This document shows, piece after piece, positions 9,388 to 18,470 of a DNA stretch of 48,138 nucleotides; within the stretch, counting starts at the first letter, position 1; every line of letters starts with the position of its first letter. The DNA is from CAZUGH01 sp964619785. GTDB lineage: Bacteria; Bacillota; Clostridia; Lachnospirales; Lachnospiraceae. Position numbers and translations under genes: made by a program. Location: the NCBI GenBank assembly GCA_964619785.1, contig CAZUGH010000007.1, positions 1 through 48,138 on the forward strand, given 5' to 3'. The notes beneath the pieces are model-generated. The model saw only the letters and a program-made list of their open reading frames with translations, was not told the DNA's origin and made no database searches.

Positions 9388-10938
9388 TTAATTGAAACAA
9401 GTCTGCTTAAAATCCACTTTTACTGTACTGCGAAGTGCCATTCCTGAAGTAAATTCTTTAATTAACTTCCCGCTCGTATCATACTCACTAAATATTCCAC
9501 CATCACCCGAACAAACTACATAATGAGTTCCAAACCACTGTCCACTTCCATATTTTTCAGAATAAGGCACTTTAAAATTACGAAATACTGTGAATGACTT
9601 TTTCTCGTCTTTCCATTGATATTCATAATAATACGACTCACCCTTTTTCGTTCGGTTGTTATTCAAAAACGACAAAGTGGATTTATCGCTGTTATAAAGC
9701 AAAAGATTAATCCCATCTGGAAGAGCATATTTTCCTTCCTTCTGATATAGTCGCTTGCTATATTTCGTATTCTTCCACTCACTCTTCTTGCCAAACACCG
9801 CTGACACCTTCGCAACAGTACTTGCAATATTCGATACTTTGATAACACTTGATGGCGACTTGCTACTTACAAATGCACTTCCATCACCTGGTACGGTGAT
9901 ACTCTGAGCATGAACCTTCTTATCAAAGGTCAATGTCTTAACCGCTTTCTGCGTACCAACATCAACTCGCGCTATATAGGAACGGTTCTTTTTCTGTGTA
10001 ACCGCATATAGATTGCCATAACCGTCATAGTCAAAGTCCTTCATATTGCCCCAGCGCTTTGTCGAATAAACACCCAAAACCTGTCCGACAGAAGACACCT
10101 TCGTCAAACGATTCTTAGAAATCTGATAGTAAACATTATCGCCGTTTGCAACCATCCTTTTCCCTGCAGACTCTTCTAATAAAGTTTCTCCTCGAAGAAT
10201 ACCTGAATTGTCATAGCTTAGAACATAATTGATATCTTTGGGGAATACATGAAAAAGGCCGTTACTACACGTCTCCTCACTCACTTTTCCTTTATTCACG
10301 GTTAAACGTGCCGGAATATTGCTAGCTGGCAGTGTGGCGGCATAGGAAAATGTCATATTCTCTAACTCTTCTCCTTTATCTGAACAGAGAGTAAGAATGA
10401 TATAATTTGTCATTCCTGGCACGAGACCACCTACCGTAAACTCATGTTTCTGCGACACATTGTCTTCCTGCCCATTATAAACCGTCCTCACGAAGTCTGG
10501 TATCGTCTCATCTTCCACCGTAATTCGATATTTCACTGACACTTTACGATTGGTCTCGAAGCAGAAATAAAAGGTGTTTGGATTGGTTCCATAAGGATTG
10601 TATGCAATCAGAGGCTCCTTAAAGGTTGGCTTCGTCCGTGAAGACAAACGAGTAAGACGATCATTGGCATTCTTCGACGATGCAATATCATAGACACTCG
10701 CATGGTCAAACACTAAAACATTTTTCCCTGCCCCATCTGTTAACAATGGTGTAGAGTTCTCTGCTGTCGAGAATATGTATGCGCGATTGTCTAACTGCTC
10801 ACCGGATTCCTCTTGTGAAACATTGGCAAGAGCTGCTGTGTTATCCTTTTTCTCATTGGTCAACCAATACAGGATTCCCACTGTCGCTCCTGTTAGCAAC
10901 ACTAGTGTGATAATCACAGTACGTAATATTTTTTTCAT
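9388..10938 (-). CDS. Membrane-anchored arylsulfotransferase (ASST)-like beta-propeller protein
   Basis: The protein has one N-terminal membrane anchor (residues about 5-27) followed by an extracytoplasmic region. An ASST_N-like domain is suggested by NPYGTNPNTFYFCFET and HEFTVGGLVPGMTNYIILTL. Propeller-type repeats follow, including DYDGYGNLYAVTQK and HAQSITVPGDGSAFVSSKS. Family members move sulfate between phenols using catalytic histidines. One His is visible (HAQSI), but the segment that usually carries another (KDFDYDGYGNLY) seems to lack it, so catalysis is doubtful. ATG at 10938 or GTG at 10944 could start it; the GTG has better spacing from AGAGGG. It starts just after the EAL gene and is probably cotranscribed with it. 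Confidence 0.65.
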   Translation of the reverse strand: MKKILRTVIITLVLLTGATVGILYWLTNEKKDNTAALANVSQEESGEQLDNRAYIFSTAENSTPLLTDGAGKNVLVFDHASVYDIASSKNANDRLTRLSSRTKPTFKEPLIAYNPYGTNPNTFYFCFETNRKVSVKYRITVEDETIPDFVRTVYNGQEDNVSQKHEFTVGGLVPGMTNYIILTLCSDKGEELENMTFSYAATLPASNIPARLTVNKGKVSEETCSNGLFHVFPKDINYVLSYDNSGILRGETLLEESAGKRMVANGDNVYYQISKNRLTKVSSVGQVLGVYSTKRWGNMKDFDYDGYGNLYAVTQKKNRSYIARVDVGTQKAVKTLTFDKKVHAQSITVPGDGSAFVSSKSPSSVIKVSNIASTVAKVSAVFGKKSEWKNTKYSKRLYQKEGKYALPDGINLLLYNSDKSTLSFLNNNRTKKGESYYYEYQWKDEKKSFTVFRNFKVPYSEKYGSGQWFGTHYVVCSGDGGIFSEYDTSGKLIKEFTSGMALRSTVKVDFKQTCFN

Positions 10939-10954
10939 TACCACTCACACCCTC

Positions 10955-12745
10955 TCATTGTTTTCCTCCTGTTTTTGAATCAATCAATTCCTCATATTCT
11001 GCCATTGGCATGGGTCTTGCATATAAGAATCCTTGTGCCATGTCGCAATTAACTTCTTTCAGATAATCGGCCTGTGCTCTCGTCTCGACGCCTTCACATA
11101 TAACACTTTTTTGCAATTCCTTCGTCAACTCTATAATCTTGCGAATGATAACACGACTGACCTCTGACGTCTCTGTCTCATCAAGAAAACTCTTGTCCAA
11201 TTTAATAATATCTACTGGCAATTCCTTCAATAAATTAAGAGAAGAATAACCCGTTCCAAAATCATCAATTGACCAACGAATTCCAACCTTCTTCAGCTGT
11301 TCCATCATGCTAAACATATCCCCATATTGATCAGAGAATAAACGCTCGGTCAACTCAAGCTCGATAAGCTGTGGTGGTGTCTGATATTTTAGTAAAATCT
11401 TGGCAATATGTGTCGTATAGTCACGCTTCTTTAACAATACGCGCGACTGATTAATCGATACTGGCAAACACTTTTTCTTGGCCTTTCTTCTTCGTGACAT
11501 CATAATACATACTTGTTCAAGCATATAGAAATCAATCTTCTCGATGAATCCATTTTTCTCAAAAACAGGAATAAATTCATCGGGATAAATCATCGTTCCA
11601 CCGGGACGAATCCATCGTACCAGTGCCTCAGCACCAGTAACCTCGCCAGTGATTAAACTGTATTTCGGTTGAAGGAACACTTTAAACTCTCCATCATCTA
11701 GTGCCTTCTGCATGTTCTTCTCAATGCGCTTAATCTGCTCAACATGGTGAAATACCTTCTGATCATAAAAAGCTACTCGGTTGCTAGCTGGAAAACGAAG
11801 GCTCTTTCGTGCCACATTCGCACGTTCAACCATCTTGTCAACACTAAGGGTAAAGTCATTAATCACAAAAATTCCTACACCTAGTTTCAAAACCGCATCT
11901 GGGAATTTTCCTTTAATCGTTTTATCAAAACGATCACATAAACTACGTGCAAATTGCTTGAGCATACTCTGTGAACTAAACTCAACTAATAATAGAAAAT
12001 GGTCCGCTACACTTCGACAGCAATAAATCACATTTTTCTCAATGCTTGTAAGCAGCTGTGATATTGATAACAATACCTCATCTGCCTTTTGCAAACCATA
12101 TAAATTGTTCAACTTCTCAAAGTTCGTAATGTCCGTGTATAAAAGAGCGTACTGACTTCCTTCTTTCGTATGCTGCAAGAATAATTTCAGTGTCTCTTTA
12201 AAATAATCCAAGGTAAATAAACCAGTCAAAAGATCATGGTTTTCCTGATGTGTAATATCATAAACCATCTCTTTATACTGTCCATCTGATAACATCTGTT
12301 CTTTCTTGACCTGTGTGTTCTGCGTAACAGAAGATTGCACCGAACTAATCGACACGCCATCGCGATTGATGACACCCGACATCATAAAACGGAGATTCAT
12401 ATACTGAATATCTTTCTCAAAAGGCATTCTTAGAGCTAGTTCACCGGTCACGCAATAACAATCATTTGTCAATGCAAAGCACTCCACCCGTTCAACCTTC
12501 ATCTCCGAGTTCTGTGGTATCGTCTTTAGTCGTTTCTCAAGTAAATCATGAAGCTCTTGCTTATTGTGAGCCACAAAATACTCTTCACTTCCATTCCATT
12601 TGACGGATTCGCCGATATTGGTTAATGCCGTATCTAAATCACGCTGTACGAATAGCGCATAAAAAATCTGAATTCCTACTTGTCGTATCTTCTCAAACCT
12701 GAGGTCTTCGTCAAGGACATGAATCTGCTTGGAATAATCCTGCAC
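10955..12745 (-). CDS. c-di-GMP phosphodiesterase: SnoaL-like, degenerate GGDEF, EAL
   Basis: The 596-residue protein has no membrane segment. Residues about 20-150 resemble a SnoaL/NTF2-like sensory fold (weak call). A GGDEF domain follows (LTGLFTLDYFKETL), but its signature is replaced by SVADHF, so it should not make c-di-GMP. The EAL domain keeps EALVRW, the Asn of VSINQSR, ELELTER, SIDDFGTGYSS, IIKLDKSF, ICEGVET and AQGFLYARPM, which are the metal-, substrate- and general-base residues of an active phosphodiesterase. The start is GTG at 12745 after AAAGGGGG. Confidence 0.9.
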   Translation of the reverse strand: MQDYSKQIHVLDEDLRFEKIRQVGIQIFYALFVQRDLDTALTNIGESVKWNGSEEYFVAHNKQELHDLLEKRLKTIPQNSEMKVERVECFALTNDCYCVTGELALRMPFEKDIQYMNLRFMMSGVINRDGVSISSVQSSVTQNTQVKKEQMLSDGQYKEMVYDITHQENHDLLTGLFTLDYFKETLKLFLQHTKEGSQYALLYTDITNFEKLNNLYGLQKADEVLLSISQLLTSIEKNVIYCCRSVADHFLLLVEFSSQSMLKQFARSLCDRFDKTIKGKFPDAVLKLGVGIFVINDFTLSVDKMVERANVARKSLRFPASNRVAFYDQKVFHHVEQIKRIEKNMQKALDDGEFKVFLQPKYSLITGEVTGAEALVRWIRPGGTMIYPDEFIPVFEKNGFIEKIDFYMLEQVCIMMSRRRKAKKKCLPVSINQSRVLLKKRDYTTHIAKILLKYQTPPQLIELELTERLFSDQYGDMFSMMEQLKKVGIRWSIDDFGTGYSSLNLLKELPVDIIKLDKSFLDETETSEVSRVIIRKIIELTKELQKSVICEGVETRAQADYLKEVNCDMAQGFLYARPMPMAEYEELIDSKTGGKQ

Positions 12746-12773
12746 GGATATTCCCCCTTTCTAGTAATAATCC

Positions 12774-14375
12774 TTATCGATCCCATTTATCACATAAAGA
12801 ATTTATCTGATCTGTAAATCTCGCGGCATCCTTATTGCTCATGCCTTCATTCTTCCGAATAACGGCTAACAATCTCTCTCCTGCAGCAAGCAAACGACGG
12901 AATACATCGCGTGCTCTGCCTGCTGCCACGTTCTTCTTCTGAATCGCAACTGGTTCTGCTTGATAAATCCATTCATTCGCAATCAAGTCATATTCCGAAC
13001 CACTAAATGGCGCACCGGTCACAAACCCATGCTCTTTCTCTAGACATTCTGCAAAACTGGTGCAGACAGTATCTTCACCATGCACAACAAACACTCGCTT
13101 CGGTTTCTTCTCAAAGGCACTAACCCAATGAATCAATCCCGTCTTGTCCGCATGTCCGCTGATACCATCTATCTTAGCAATTCTAGCTCTTACATCAATC
13201 GTTTCACCAAATAGCTTCACTGTCTGTGCGCCTTCTAAAAGATTGCGCCCCATCGTTCCCACTGCTTGATAACCACAGAATACAATCGTACTCTCTGCTC
13301 TCCACAAATTATGTTTCAAGTGATGACGAATACGGCCAGCTTCACACATACCAGACGCGGATATAATTACCTTTGGTGCTTGATCAAAATTAATCGCTTT
13401 ACTTTCATCACTTGTAATGGATAGCTTCAACCCCGGAAATCCAATTGGATTTATCCCTTGATTCACAAGTGCTCTTGCTTCTTCATCAAAGCAGTTCTCA
13501 ACATTCTTGCCAAATATATTAGTTGCTTCGACAGCCAACGGGCTATCTACATATACTTCAAAATTCGGATTCGTTCGAATCATCTTATCTGCTTTAATCT
13601 TGCGTATAAAATATAATAATTCCTGTGTTCTTCCAACCGCAAATGCCGGAATAACAACATTGCCACCCTTCTCAAATGTCGATTCAATAATGGCAGCTAA
13701 CTCGCCCACATAATCTGGGTGTTCTCCGTGAAAACGGTCTCCATATGTGGATTCCATAATAACATAGTCTGCTTCCTTCGTATAGACCGGATTGCGCAAT
13801 ATTGGCTTATTAACATTACCTATATCTCCAGAGAAGCAAAGTGTCCTCGTCTGATCCTTCTCTTTTGCAAATATCTCAATAGATGATGAGCCTAGCAGAT
13901 GACCCACATCGGTAAAACGTATACTTACATCATCATTCAATGGAATGACTTCATTATACTCACAAGCCTTCAAAAGACGAATTGCATTCATCGCATCTTC
14001 CATCGTGTAAAGTGGGACATATGGTTCTCCACCTGCACGTTGTGCTTTACGATTACGCCACTCAGCCTCAAACTGCTGGATATGTGCACTATCGCGAAGC
14101 ATAATAGCACATAAATCAACGGTAGCCTTCGTTGCATAGATTTTTCCTCGAAATCCTTTGGCATACATCATTGGTATCAAACCTGTATGATCAATATGGG
14201 CATGTGTTATGAGGATATAATCAAGTTCTGCTGGATTCACTGGTATCTCTTGATTCTCATATATATTCTCACCCTGCTCCATACCACAGTCGACGCATAA
14301 CCTCGTATGACCTGTCTCTAAATAATGACAACTTCCTGTCACTTCATGATCCGCACCTAAAAATACTAACTTCAT
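12774..14375 (-). CDS. Beta-CASP metallo-beta-lactamase-fold RNA hydrolase (COG1236 type)
   Basis: This is a 533-residue metallo-beta-lactamase/beta-CASP protein. It shows HAHIDHTG (motif 2), GDIGN, MESTYGDR, VIPAFAVGRTQE, the beta-CASP motif IISASGMCEAGRI and the C-terminal ISGHADKTG and VFVVHGE of the RNA-specificity domain. Relatives include CPSF-73-like nucleases and bacterial mRNA 3'-processing homologues; the substrate here is unknown. The start at 14375 (MKLVFLGAD) has AAGGGGGG before it, and earlier in-frame starts lack this support. It is distinct from the RNase J at 32766-34439. Confidence 0.9.
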   Translation of the reverse strand: MKLVFLGADHEVTGSCHYLETGHTRLCVDCGMEQGENIYENQEIPVNPAELDYILITHAHIDHTGLIPMMYAKGFRGKIYATKATVDLCAIMLRDSAHIQQFEAEWRNRKAQRAGGEPYVPLYTMEDAMNAIRLLKACEYNEVIPLNDDVSIRFTDVGHLLGSSSIEIFAKEKDQTRTLCFSGDIGNVNKPILRNPVYTKEADYVIMESTYGDRFHGEHPDYVGELAAIIESTFEKGGNVVIPAFAVGRTQELLYFIRKIKADKMIRTNPNFEVYVDSPLAVEATNIFGKNVENCFDEEARALVNQGINPIGFPGLKLSITSDESKAINFDQAPKVIISASGMCEAGRIRHHLKHNLWRAESTIVFCGYQAVGTMGRNLLEGAQTVKLFGETIDVRARIAKIDGISGHADKTGLIHWVSAFEKKPKRVFVVHGEDTVCTSFAECLEKEHGFVTGAPFSGSEYDLIANEWIYQAEPVAIQKKNVAAGRARDVFRRLLAAGERLLAVIRKNEGMSNKDAARFTDQINSLCDKWDR

Positions 14376-14510
14376 AAGCCAACCCCCCTTGTTTGGCGGC
14401 ATCTTAAGCCTCTGTCGCCCCATATAATATAGTAAAAGTTTTCAAATTTCTATATCCTATAATTATACAATATTATTCCATACTTTTCAACAGTACAACA
14501 TGGGAAACTG

Positions 14511-14539
14511 TTTACTTTTCTTAGAAAAGAATGTATAAT
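14511..14539 (+). promoter_or_regulatory. Promoter of the carbamate kinase gene
   Basis: TTTACT (14511-14516), a 17-base spacer and a perfect TATAAT (14534-14539). It lies 50 bases upstream of the start codon. Confidence 0.75.
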
Positions 14540-14588
14540 ATTTGTATTCAGACATTACAAAATTGATACTTAATAAATGGAGGTTCCT

Positions 14589-15518
14589 ATGAAAGATAAA
14601 AGAATTGTTGTTGCACTTGGACGAAATGCGTTTGGAGAGACATTTCCAGAGCAACAAAAGAATGTTCAGAAAGCTGCTGTAGCCATTGCTGATTTGGTTA
14701 TGGATAAATATCAGGTTGTTATCACACACAGTAACGGTCCTCAGGTTGGTATGATTCAGACAGCCATGACCGAGTTTGCTCGCCTCGATTCACGATACAC
14801 AGTAGCTCCTATGTCTCTATGTGGTGCTATGAGTCAGGGATACATTGGATATGATTTGCAAAATGCAATTCGTACCGAATTACTAAACCGTGGCTTATTC
14901 AAGCCAGTGTCAACCATCATTACTCAGGTTCGTGTAGATCCTTTTGATAAGGCATTTAACCACCCAACCAAAGTAATTGGTCGATATATGACAGAAGAAG
15001 AAGCCAAAGCCGAAGAAGAAAAGGGCAATCACGTGGTGAAGGAAGAAAACGGCTATCGACGAATCATCGCTTCCCCTCATCCTGTTGATATTTATGAGAT
15101 TGATGCGATTCAGGCATTATTAGATGCAGGTCAGGTTGTAATCGCTGCGGGTGGTGGTGGAATTCCAGTTCTCGAGCAGGGAACCAAGTTAAAGGGTGCC
15201 AGTGCCGTTATCGAGAAGGATTACACAGCTGCCAAATTAGCGGATATGGTAGATGCTTCCCACCTGATGATTCTCACAGCAAAAGAACATATGAATATCA
15301 CAACAGACGATGGTAAGGAACAGCCAGTCGAGCAGATTTCCGTAAGTGAAGCGATTCAGCTCATTGACGCAGGTCACTTTGACCCAATCACGACACTACC
15401 TAAGATTGACGCTTCTGTCTCTTTCGTATCTGCCGGAGAAGGACGTCAGGCTGTCATCACTGCTCTTGATCATGCAATGGATGGTGTCAAGGGACGCATT
15501 GGAACAAGAATTCAGTAA
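14589..15518 (+). CDS. arcC: Carbamate kinase
   Basis: The enzyme interconverts carbamoyl phosphate plus ADP with carbamate plus ATP. Family motifs seen are ALGRNAFGETFPEQQ near the N-terminus, THSNGPQVGM, the MSQGYIGYDLQNAI region, ASPHPVDIYEIDAI and AAGGGGIPV. The usual GGNA is GRNA here. The start at 14589 (MKDKRIV) follows GGAGG by five bases; the length is 309 residues. No arginine deiminase or ornithine transcarbamylase gene is beside it, so it stands alone with its own promoter and terminator. Confidence 0.95.
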   Translation: MKDKRIVVALGRNAFGETFPEQQKNVQKAAVAIADLVMDKYQVVITHSNGPQVGMIQTAMTEFARLDSRYTVAPMSLCGAMSQGYIGYDLQNAIRTELLNRGLFKPVSTIITQVRVDPFDKAFNHPTKVIGRYMTEEEAKAEEEKGNHVVKEENGYRRIIASPHPVDIYEIDAIQALLDAGQVVIAAGGGGIPVLEQGTKLKGASAVIEKDYTAAKLADMVDASHLMILTAKEHMNITTDDGKEQPVEQISVSEAIQLIDAGHFDPITTLPKIDASVSFVSAGEGRQAVITALDHAMDGVKGRIGTRIQ

Positions 15519-15530
15519 AATCCATATAAA

Positions 15531-15555
15531 AAAGCCGCATTTATGCGGCTTTATT
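15531..15555. terminator. Bidirectional terminator between arcC and the M15 peptidase gene
   Basis: The arms AAAGCCGCA and TGCGGCTTT form a nine-pair stem with a four-base loop. ATTT follows on the plus strand, and an A-rich stretch on the other side gives TTTTATAT on the minus strand. It separates two convergent genes. Confidence 0.8.
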
Positions 15556-16234
15556 TATGTTCAAAATGTTGATAATCCTTCGAGTGCGTCCAATCTCCAC
15601 CCCAGGTAAATCCATACTTTTTAAAAATCTTTACAATCTTGCTATGCGATGTAATCATCCATTTTGCATATTTGCCCTTGCAAGAATTCTTATTTCGATT
15701 CTGATACACCCTACCATTGGCAGGCGACACCTTGGATGCCGTAATATACGGATTAATCCTTGGATTAATATCAATCGCTAACCCATACGAGTGATTCGAT
15801 AGTTTCTTCTTGCCGGCAATTCTACGATAGTTAAAAGCGGATGTATTATTCGCTGCCATCGACACATCATCCACACCACTATAGTCATCGACTAGCCTCA
15901 TCCGTCCAATCGGATACTTCATCTTATACAACTCATAGAAAATCTTAACGGTTCTAGATGCTATCTTCTTGTTTACAATCAGTTCGCCGTCTTTAATATT
16001 TCCCTTGAAATCATAATGCTTCACTCTCACATATCGCAGGTCACCATACGAAATATAGGGATTCTTGCGATAAGTCACACCGGTAATCCGTGCTCTCGTA
16101 TATGCGTCCAACTTGCTATAGGAAAATCCAGGTCGATATACTTTCGCAGATAACTCCTGGCTTTTCAAAATCAATGCCAAAAATGTTCCCACACAGATGC
16201 AAAAACTAATCCAAAATGTTCTCTTCATCCTCAT
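15551..16234 (-). CDS. M15-family D-alanyl-D-alanine carboxypeptidase-like protein
   Basis: The protein begins with one membrane/signal segment (TFWISFCICVGTFLALIL) and ends with a peptidase M15 domain. The zinc-site signature is SNHSYGLAIDINP, followed by GGDWTHSKDYQHFEHK. Family members (VanY-like, M15_4) trim D-Ala from peptidoglycan stem peptides outside the cell. The start at 16234 has GGTGG six bases upstream and overlaps the end of the membrane protein gene by 29 bases; ATG at 16228 is an alternative. Confidence 0.87.
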   Translation of the reverse strand: MRMKRTFWISFCICVGTFLALILKSQELSAKVYRPGFSYSKLDAYTRARITGVTYRKNPYISYGDLRYVRVKHYDFKGNIKDGELIVNKKIASRTVKIFYELYKMKYPIGRMRLVDDYSGVDDVSMAANNTSAFNYRRIAGKKKLSNHSYGLAIDINPRINPYITASKVSPANGRVYQNRNKNSCKGKYAKWMITSHSKIVKIFKKYGFTWGGDWTHSKDYQHFEHK

Positions 16235-16871
16235 CTTTTTCCACCAGTCCCTCAAATTGTCTACCTACATAATGTCTGGCACCAAACATCTGATATAGAT
16301 AGAATAAGACAGCCGCTAAATTCACAACCAGATAGCAATGCATCACAGAAAAATGTCCTACAAAGGTTAAAAACACAATAAATATTCGACAAAATACGGA
16401 TATGCCCCAGCCAAACTGTAAGCGCTTATTCGTCGAGCGATTTGGAAGTGCATCCGATATATCTACCGCTGTATAGATGATCAAAAATTCCATATACAAC
16501 TCACAGACTGCTAATGCCGCATAAGTAGCGAGGACCGCCACTACCAACACCTTGCCATTCAGATAAAATGGTAATAAGCGAACTGCTAATGATGCTGCTG
16601 CAGTAAGAAGTACTAAGAAATATCCACCGATAAACTTCTTGCTTTGCTTCAACAACATACTAATTCCAATCAATAGAAATACACAGCCTACCACATCTGG
16701 CAAAATATCAATCGTCAGATGATCATTCACAATATACTTTGTGATATAGGTCTGTATCACATCACCAATTTCTTTTGTGTGTTGATAGGCTGGATAGGCA
16801 ATCGGAGTAGCCACATGTATATCAACACCTGTAAAAAAAAGTCCAATTATGATAAAAATAAATCCCAACAT
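16206..16871 (-). CDS. Membrane protein of unknown function
   Basis: The 221-residue protein has about five or six hydrophobic segments (LGFIFIIIGLFF, VVGCVFLLIGISML, YFLVLLTAAASLAV, VLVVAVLATYAALAV, IFIVFLTFVGHFSV, VNLAAVLFYLY) and an acidic C-terminus (EKDEDEENILD). I do not recognise the family. The start at 16871 has GGAG before it; a longer frame to 16910 would overlap the -10 box. It is followed at once by the overlapping M15 peptidase gene, so a shared envelope role is possible. Confidence 0.75.
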   Translation of the reverse strand: MLGFIFIIIGLFFTGVDIHVATPIAYPAYQHTKEIGDVIQTYITKYIVNDHLTIDILPDVVGCVFLLIGISMLLKQSKKFIGGYFLVLLTAAASLAVRLLPFYLNGKVLVVAVLATYAALAVCELYMEFLIIYTAVDISDALPNRSTNKRLQFGWGISVFCRIFIVFLTFVGHFSVMHCYLVVNLAAVLFYLYQMFGARHYVGRQFEGLVEKDEDEENILD

Positions 16872-16901
16872 AGATATCTCCAATCGTAATTTAATAACTA
16901 C

Positions 16902-16929
16902 AGTATACATTATATTTTCTTTTTGTCAA
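16902..16929 (-). promoter_or_regulatory. Promoter of the membrane protein/M15 peptidase pair
   Basis: On the minus strand TTGACA (16929-16924), a 16-base spacer and TATACT (16907-16902). It lies 31 bases before the chosen start and rules out the longer frame. Confidence 0.7.
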
Positions 16930-16970
16930 AGATATGATACACTATGTCCATCAAGTAATAGGAGGCACTC

Positions 16971-17261
16971 ATGGAAATCTATTCACTACAACAAACGAAA
17001 CTTCAATTCACATGGCAAGAGCAAGATATCTCTGTCTTCCCTGTTCTTGTTGAGAGTTGTATGCACCCAGATACGTACCGTCTATATCCGGTTCACATAG
17101 AGGTCAATCGTGCCTTATCATCGGTTCACATCCATTCCCTCCAAGGAGAATGGACGATTTCCTACGACAAAATCCCTATCACATCTTCCAACTTTATACC
17201 AAAAAAGCCCCAAAGAAAGGGCTGTGATGGTAATTGTGATGTCTGTCGCAAGTGCTGTTAA
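16971..17261 (+). CDS. Small protein with a Cys-rich C-terminus, unknown function
   Basis: This is a 96-residue soluble protein with an AGGAGG ribosome binding site five bases before its ATG. The last dozen residues, CDGNCDVCRKCC, hold five cysteines spaced like a metal-binding or Fe-S knot, preceded by a basic patch (PKKPQRKG). The family is not recognised. It is divergent from the membrane protein gene and convergent with tcdA: its stop TAA (17259-17261) overlaps the tcdA stop. The tcdA terminator lies inside its coding region. Confidence 0.7.
   Translation: MEIYSLQQTKLQFTWQEQDISVFPVLVESCMHPDTYRLYPVHIEVNRALSSVHIHSLQGEWTISYDKIPITSSNFIPKKPQRKGCDGNCDVCRKCC
17201..17223 (-). terminator. Terminator of tcdA inside the convergent gene
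   Basis: Read on the minus strand the sequence forms AGCCC, an eight-base loop, GGGCT and then a run of T (complement of AAAAAA at 17201-17206). It follows the tcdA stop by about 35 bases and is embedded in codons of the plus-strand Cys-rich gene. Confidence 0.75.
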
Positions 17262-17983
17262 CTTTCAACACCTGCCAAATCTCGAAACACCTCTTCAGCC
17301 AGCAATAAGCCTGCTACTGCAGGCGCAAATGGGGTACTTCCTGGTATCTGTCTCTTGCTTGTCTCTTCGATTGAGTCTTCTTTTCTCGACACCGTTTCTT
17401 CTGTTGAATAGACTACCTTTAATGAGGTAATGCCTCTCTTCTTGCATTCTCTGCGCATCACCTTTGCTAATGGACACATCGTGGTCTTGTATAAATCTGA
17501 CACCATAAACATTTGAGAATGAAGCTTATTCCCAGCTCCCATGCAGCTGATGATTGGTACGCCTACTTCTTTCGCTTTTTCAATTAACGTAAGCTTAGCT
17601 GTCACCGTGTCTACTGCATCCACAATATAATCATATTGAGTAAAATCAAACTGTTCTGCCGTCTCAGGTAGATAGAAGCATTCATGCGTATAAATGTTCA
17701 CTTGGGGATTCAATAACAGACATCGTTTCTTCATTGCCTGCACCTTACTCTCCCCTACGGTCTCCACAGTTGCTACCATCTGGCGATTCAGATTGGTTGT
17801 ACTAACCGTATCATTATCAATCAAATCAAGCGTTCCAACACCGGCTCGCGTTAATGATTCCACGACATAACCACCCACTCCACCAATTCCGAAAATAGCA
17901 ACTCTAGCTCGCTGCAACCGTTTGATTCCATCCTCACCAATTAGGATTCTCGTTCTGGCAAATTGATCTAGCATCCTGTCCAC
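17258..17983 (-). CDS. tcdA: tRNA threonylcarbamoyladenosine dehydratase (TcdA/CsdL), ThiF-like
   Basis: The E1-like enzyme uses ATP to cyclise t6A37 of tRNA into ct6A. It shows the ATP-binding GIGGVGGYVVESLTRAGVG, the DNDTVSTTNLNRQ segment, DAVDTVTAKL and the family-specific region SCMGAGNKLHSQMF, followed by DLYKTTMCPLAKVMRREC. It is 241 residues long. GTG at 17983 or ATG at 17974 could start it, a few bases after the stop of the YbaK-like gene. It ends at a stop codon overlapping that of the convergent gene. Confidence 0.92.
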   Translation of the reverse strand: MDRMLDQFARTRILIGEDGIKRLQRARVAIFGIGGVGGYVVESLTRAGVGTLDLIDNDTVSTTNLNRQMVATVETVGESKVQAMKKRCLLLNPQVNIYTHECFYLPETAEQFDFTQYDYIVDAVDTVTAKLTLIEKAKEVGVPIISCMGAGNKLHSQMFMVSDLYKTTMCPLAKVMRRECKKRGITSLKVVYSTEETVSRKEDSIEETSKRQIPGSTPFAPAVAGLLLAEEVFRDLAGVES

Positions 17984-17986
17984 ATC

Positions 17987-18469
17987 CTATTCCTTCACTA
18001 AGTCTGCCCATTTGGCATCAATATAATTCCTTAATTCTTCTGGGTTGAGAATCACCTGGACGCCTCTCATCCCACCGCTTACTGCAATCCGTTCATATGT
18101 CAATGCAGTTTCATGAACAAAGGTAGGAAAATGCTTTTTCATGCCAATTGGAGAACAGCCACCTCGGATATATCCTGTTGTCGCAAGTAGATTCTTCATC
18201 GGAAGCATCTCTACTTTTTTATCACCAGCCACCTTAGCGACCTTCTTTAAGTCCAATTCACAAGCAACAGGGATACAACATACCATGTATCCCTGCTTCT
18301 CACCTTTTAAAACCAGCGTCTTAAATACTTGTTCCACTGGTTGTCCCAAAACCTGTGCCACATGAACACCAGACAAATCATCCTCATCCACTTCATATTC
18401 TACAGCTTCAAAGTCAAGTCCTGCCTGGTCTAGTAAACGCATAACATTTGTCTTGGTCTTTTTCTTCAT
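17987..18469 (-). CDS. ybaK: Cys-tRNA(Pro) deacylase, YbaK/EbsC family
   Basis: This 160-residue protein of the YbaK/ProX editing family hydrolyses Cys mischarged on tRNA-Pro. Typical segments are TLVLKGEKQGYMVCCIPVAC, the Lys-rich KKVAKVAGDKKVEM, and GYIRGGCSPIGMKKHFPTF. Its ATG comes one base after the rubrerythrin stop, and tcdA follows directly, giving an rbr-ybaK-tcdA operon. Confidence 0.92.
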   Translation of the reverse strand: MKKKTKTNVMRLLDQAGLDFEAVEYEVDEDDLSGVHVAQVLGQPVEQVFKTLVLKGEKQGYMVCCIPVACELDLKKVAKVAGDKKVEMLPMKNLLATTGYIRGGCSPIGMKKHFPTFVHETALTYERIAVSGGMRGVQVILNPEELRNYIDAKWADLVKE

Positions 18470-18470
18470 C

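Noticed and set aside
14589..15518. Arginine deiminase operon
   Set aside because: Only carbamate kinase is present, flanked by its own promoter and terminator.
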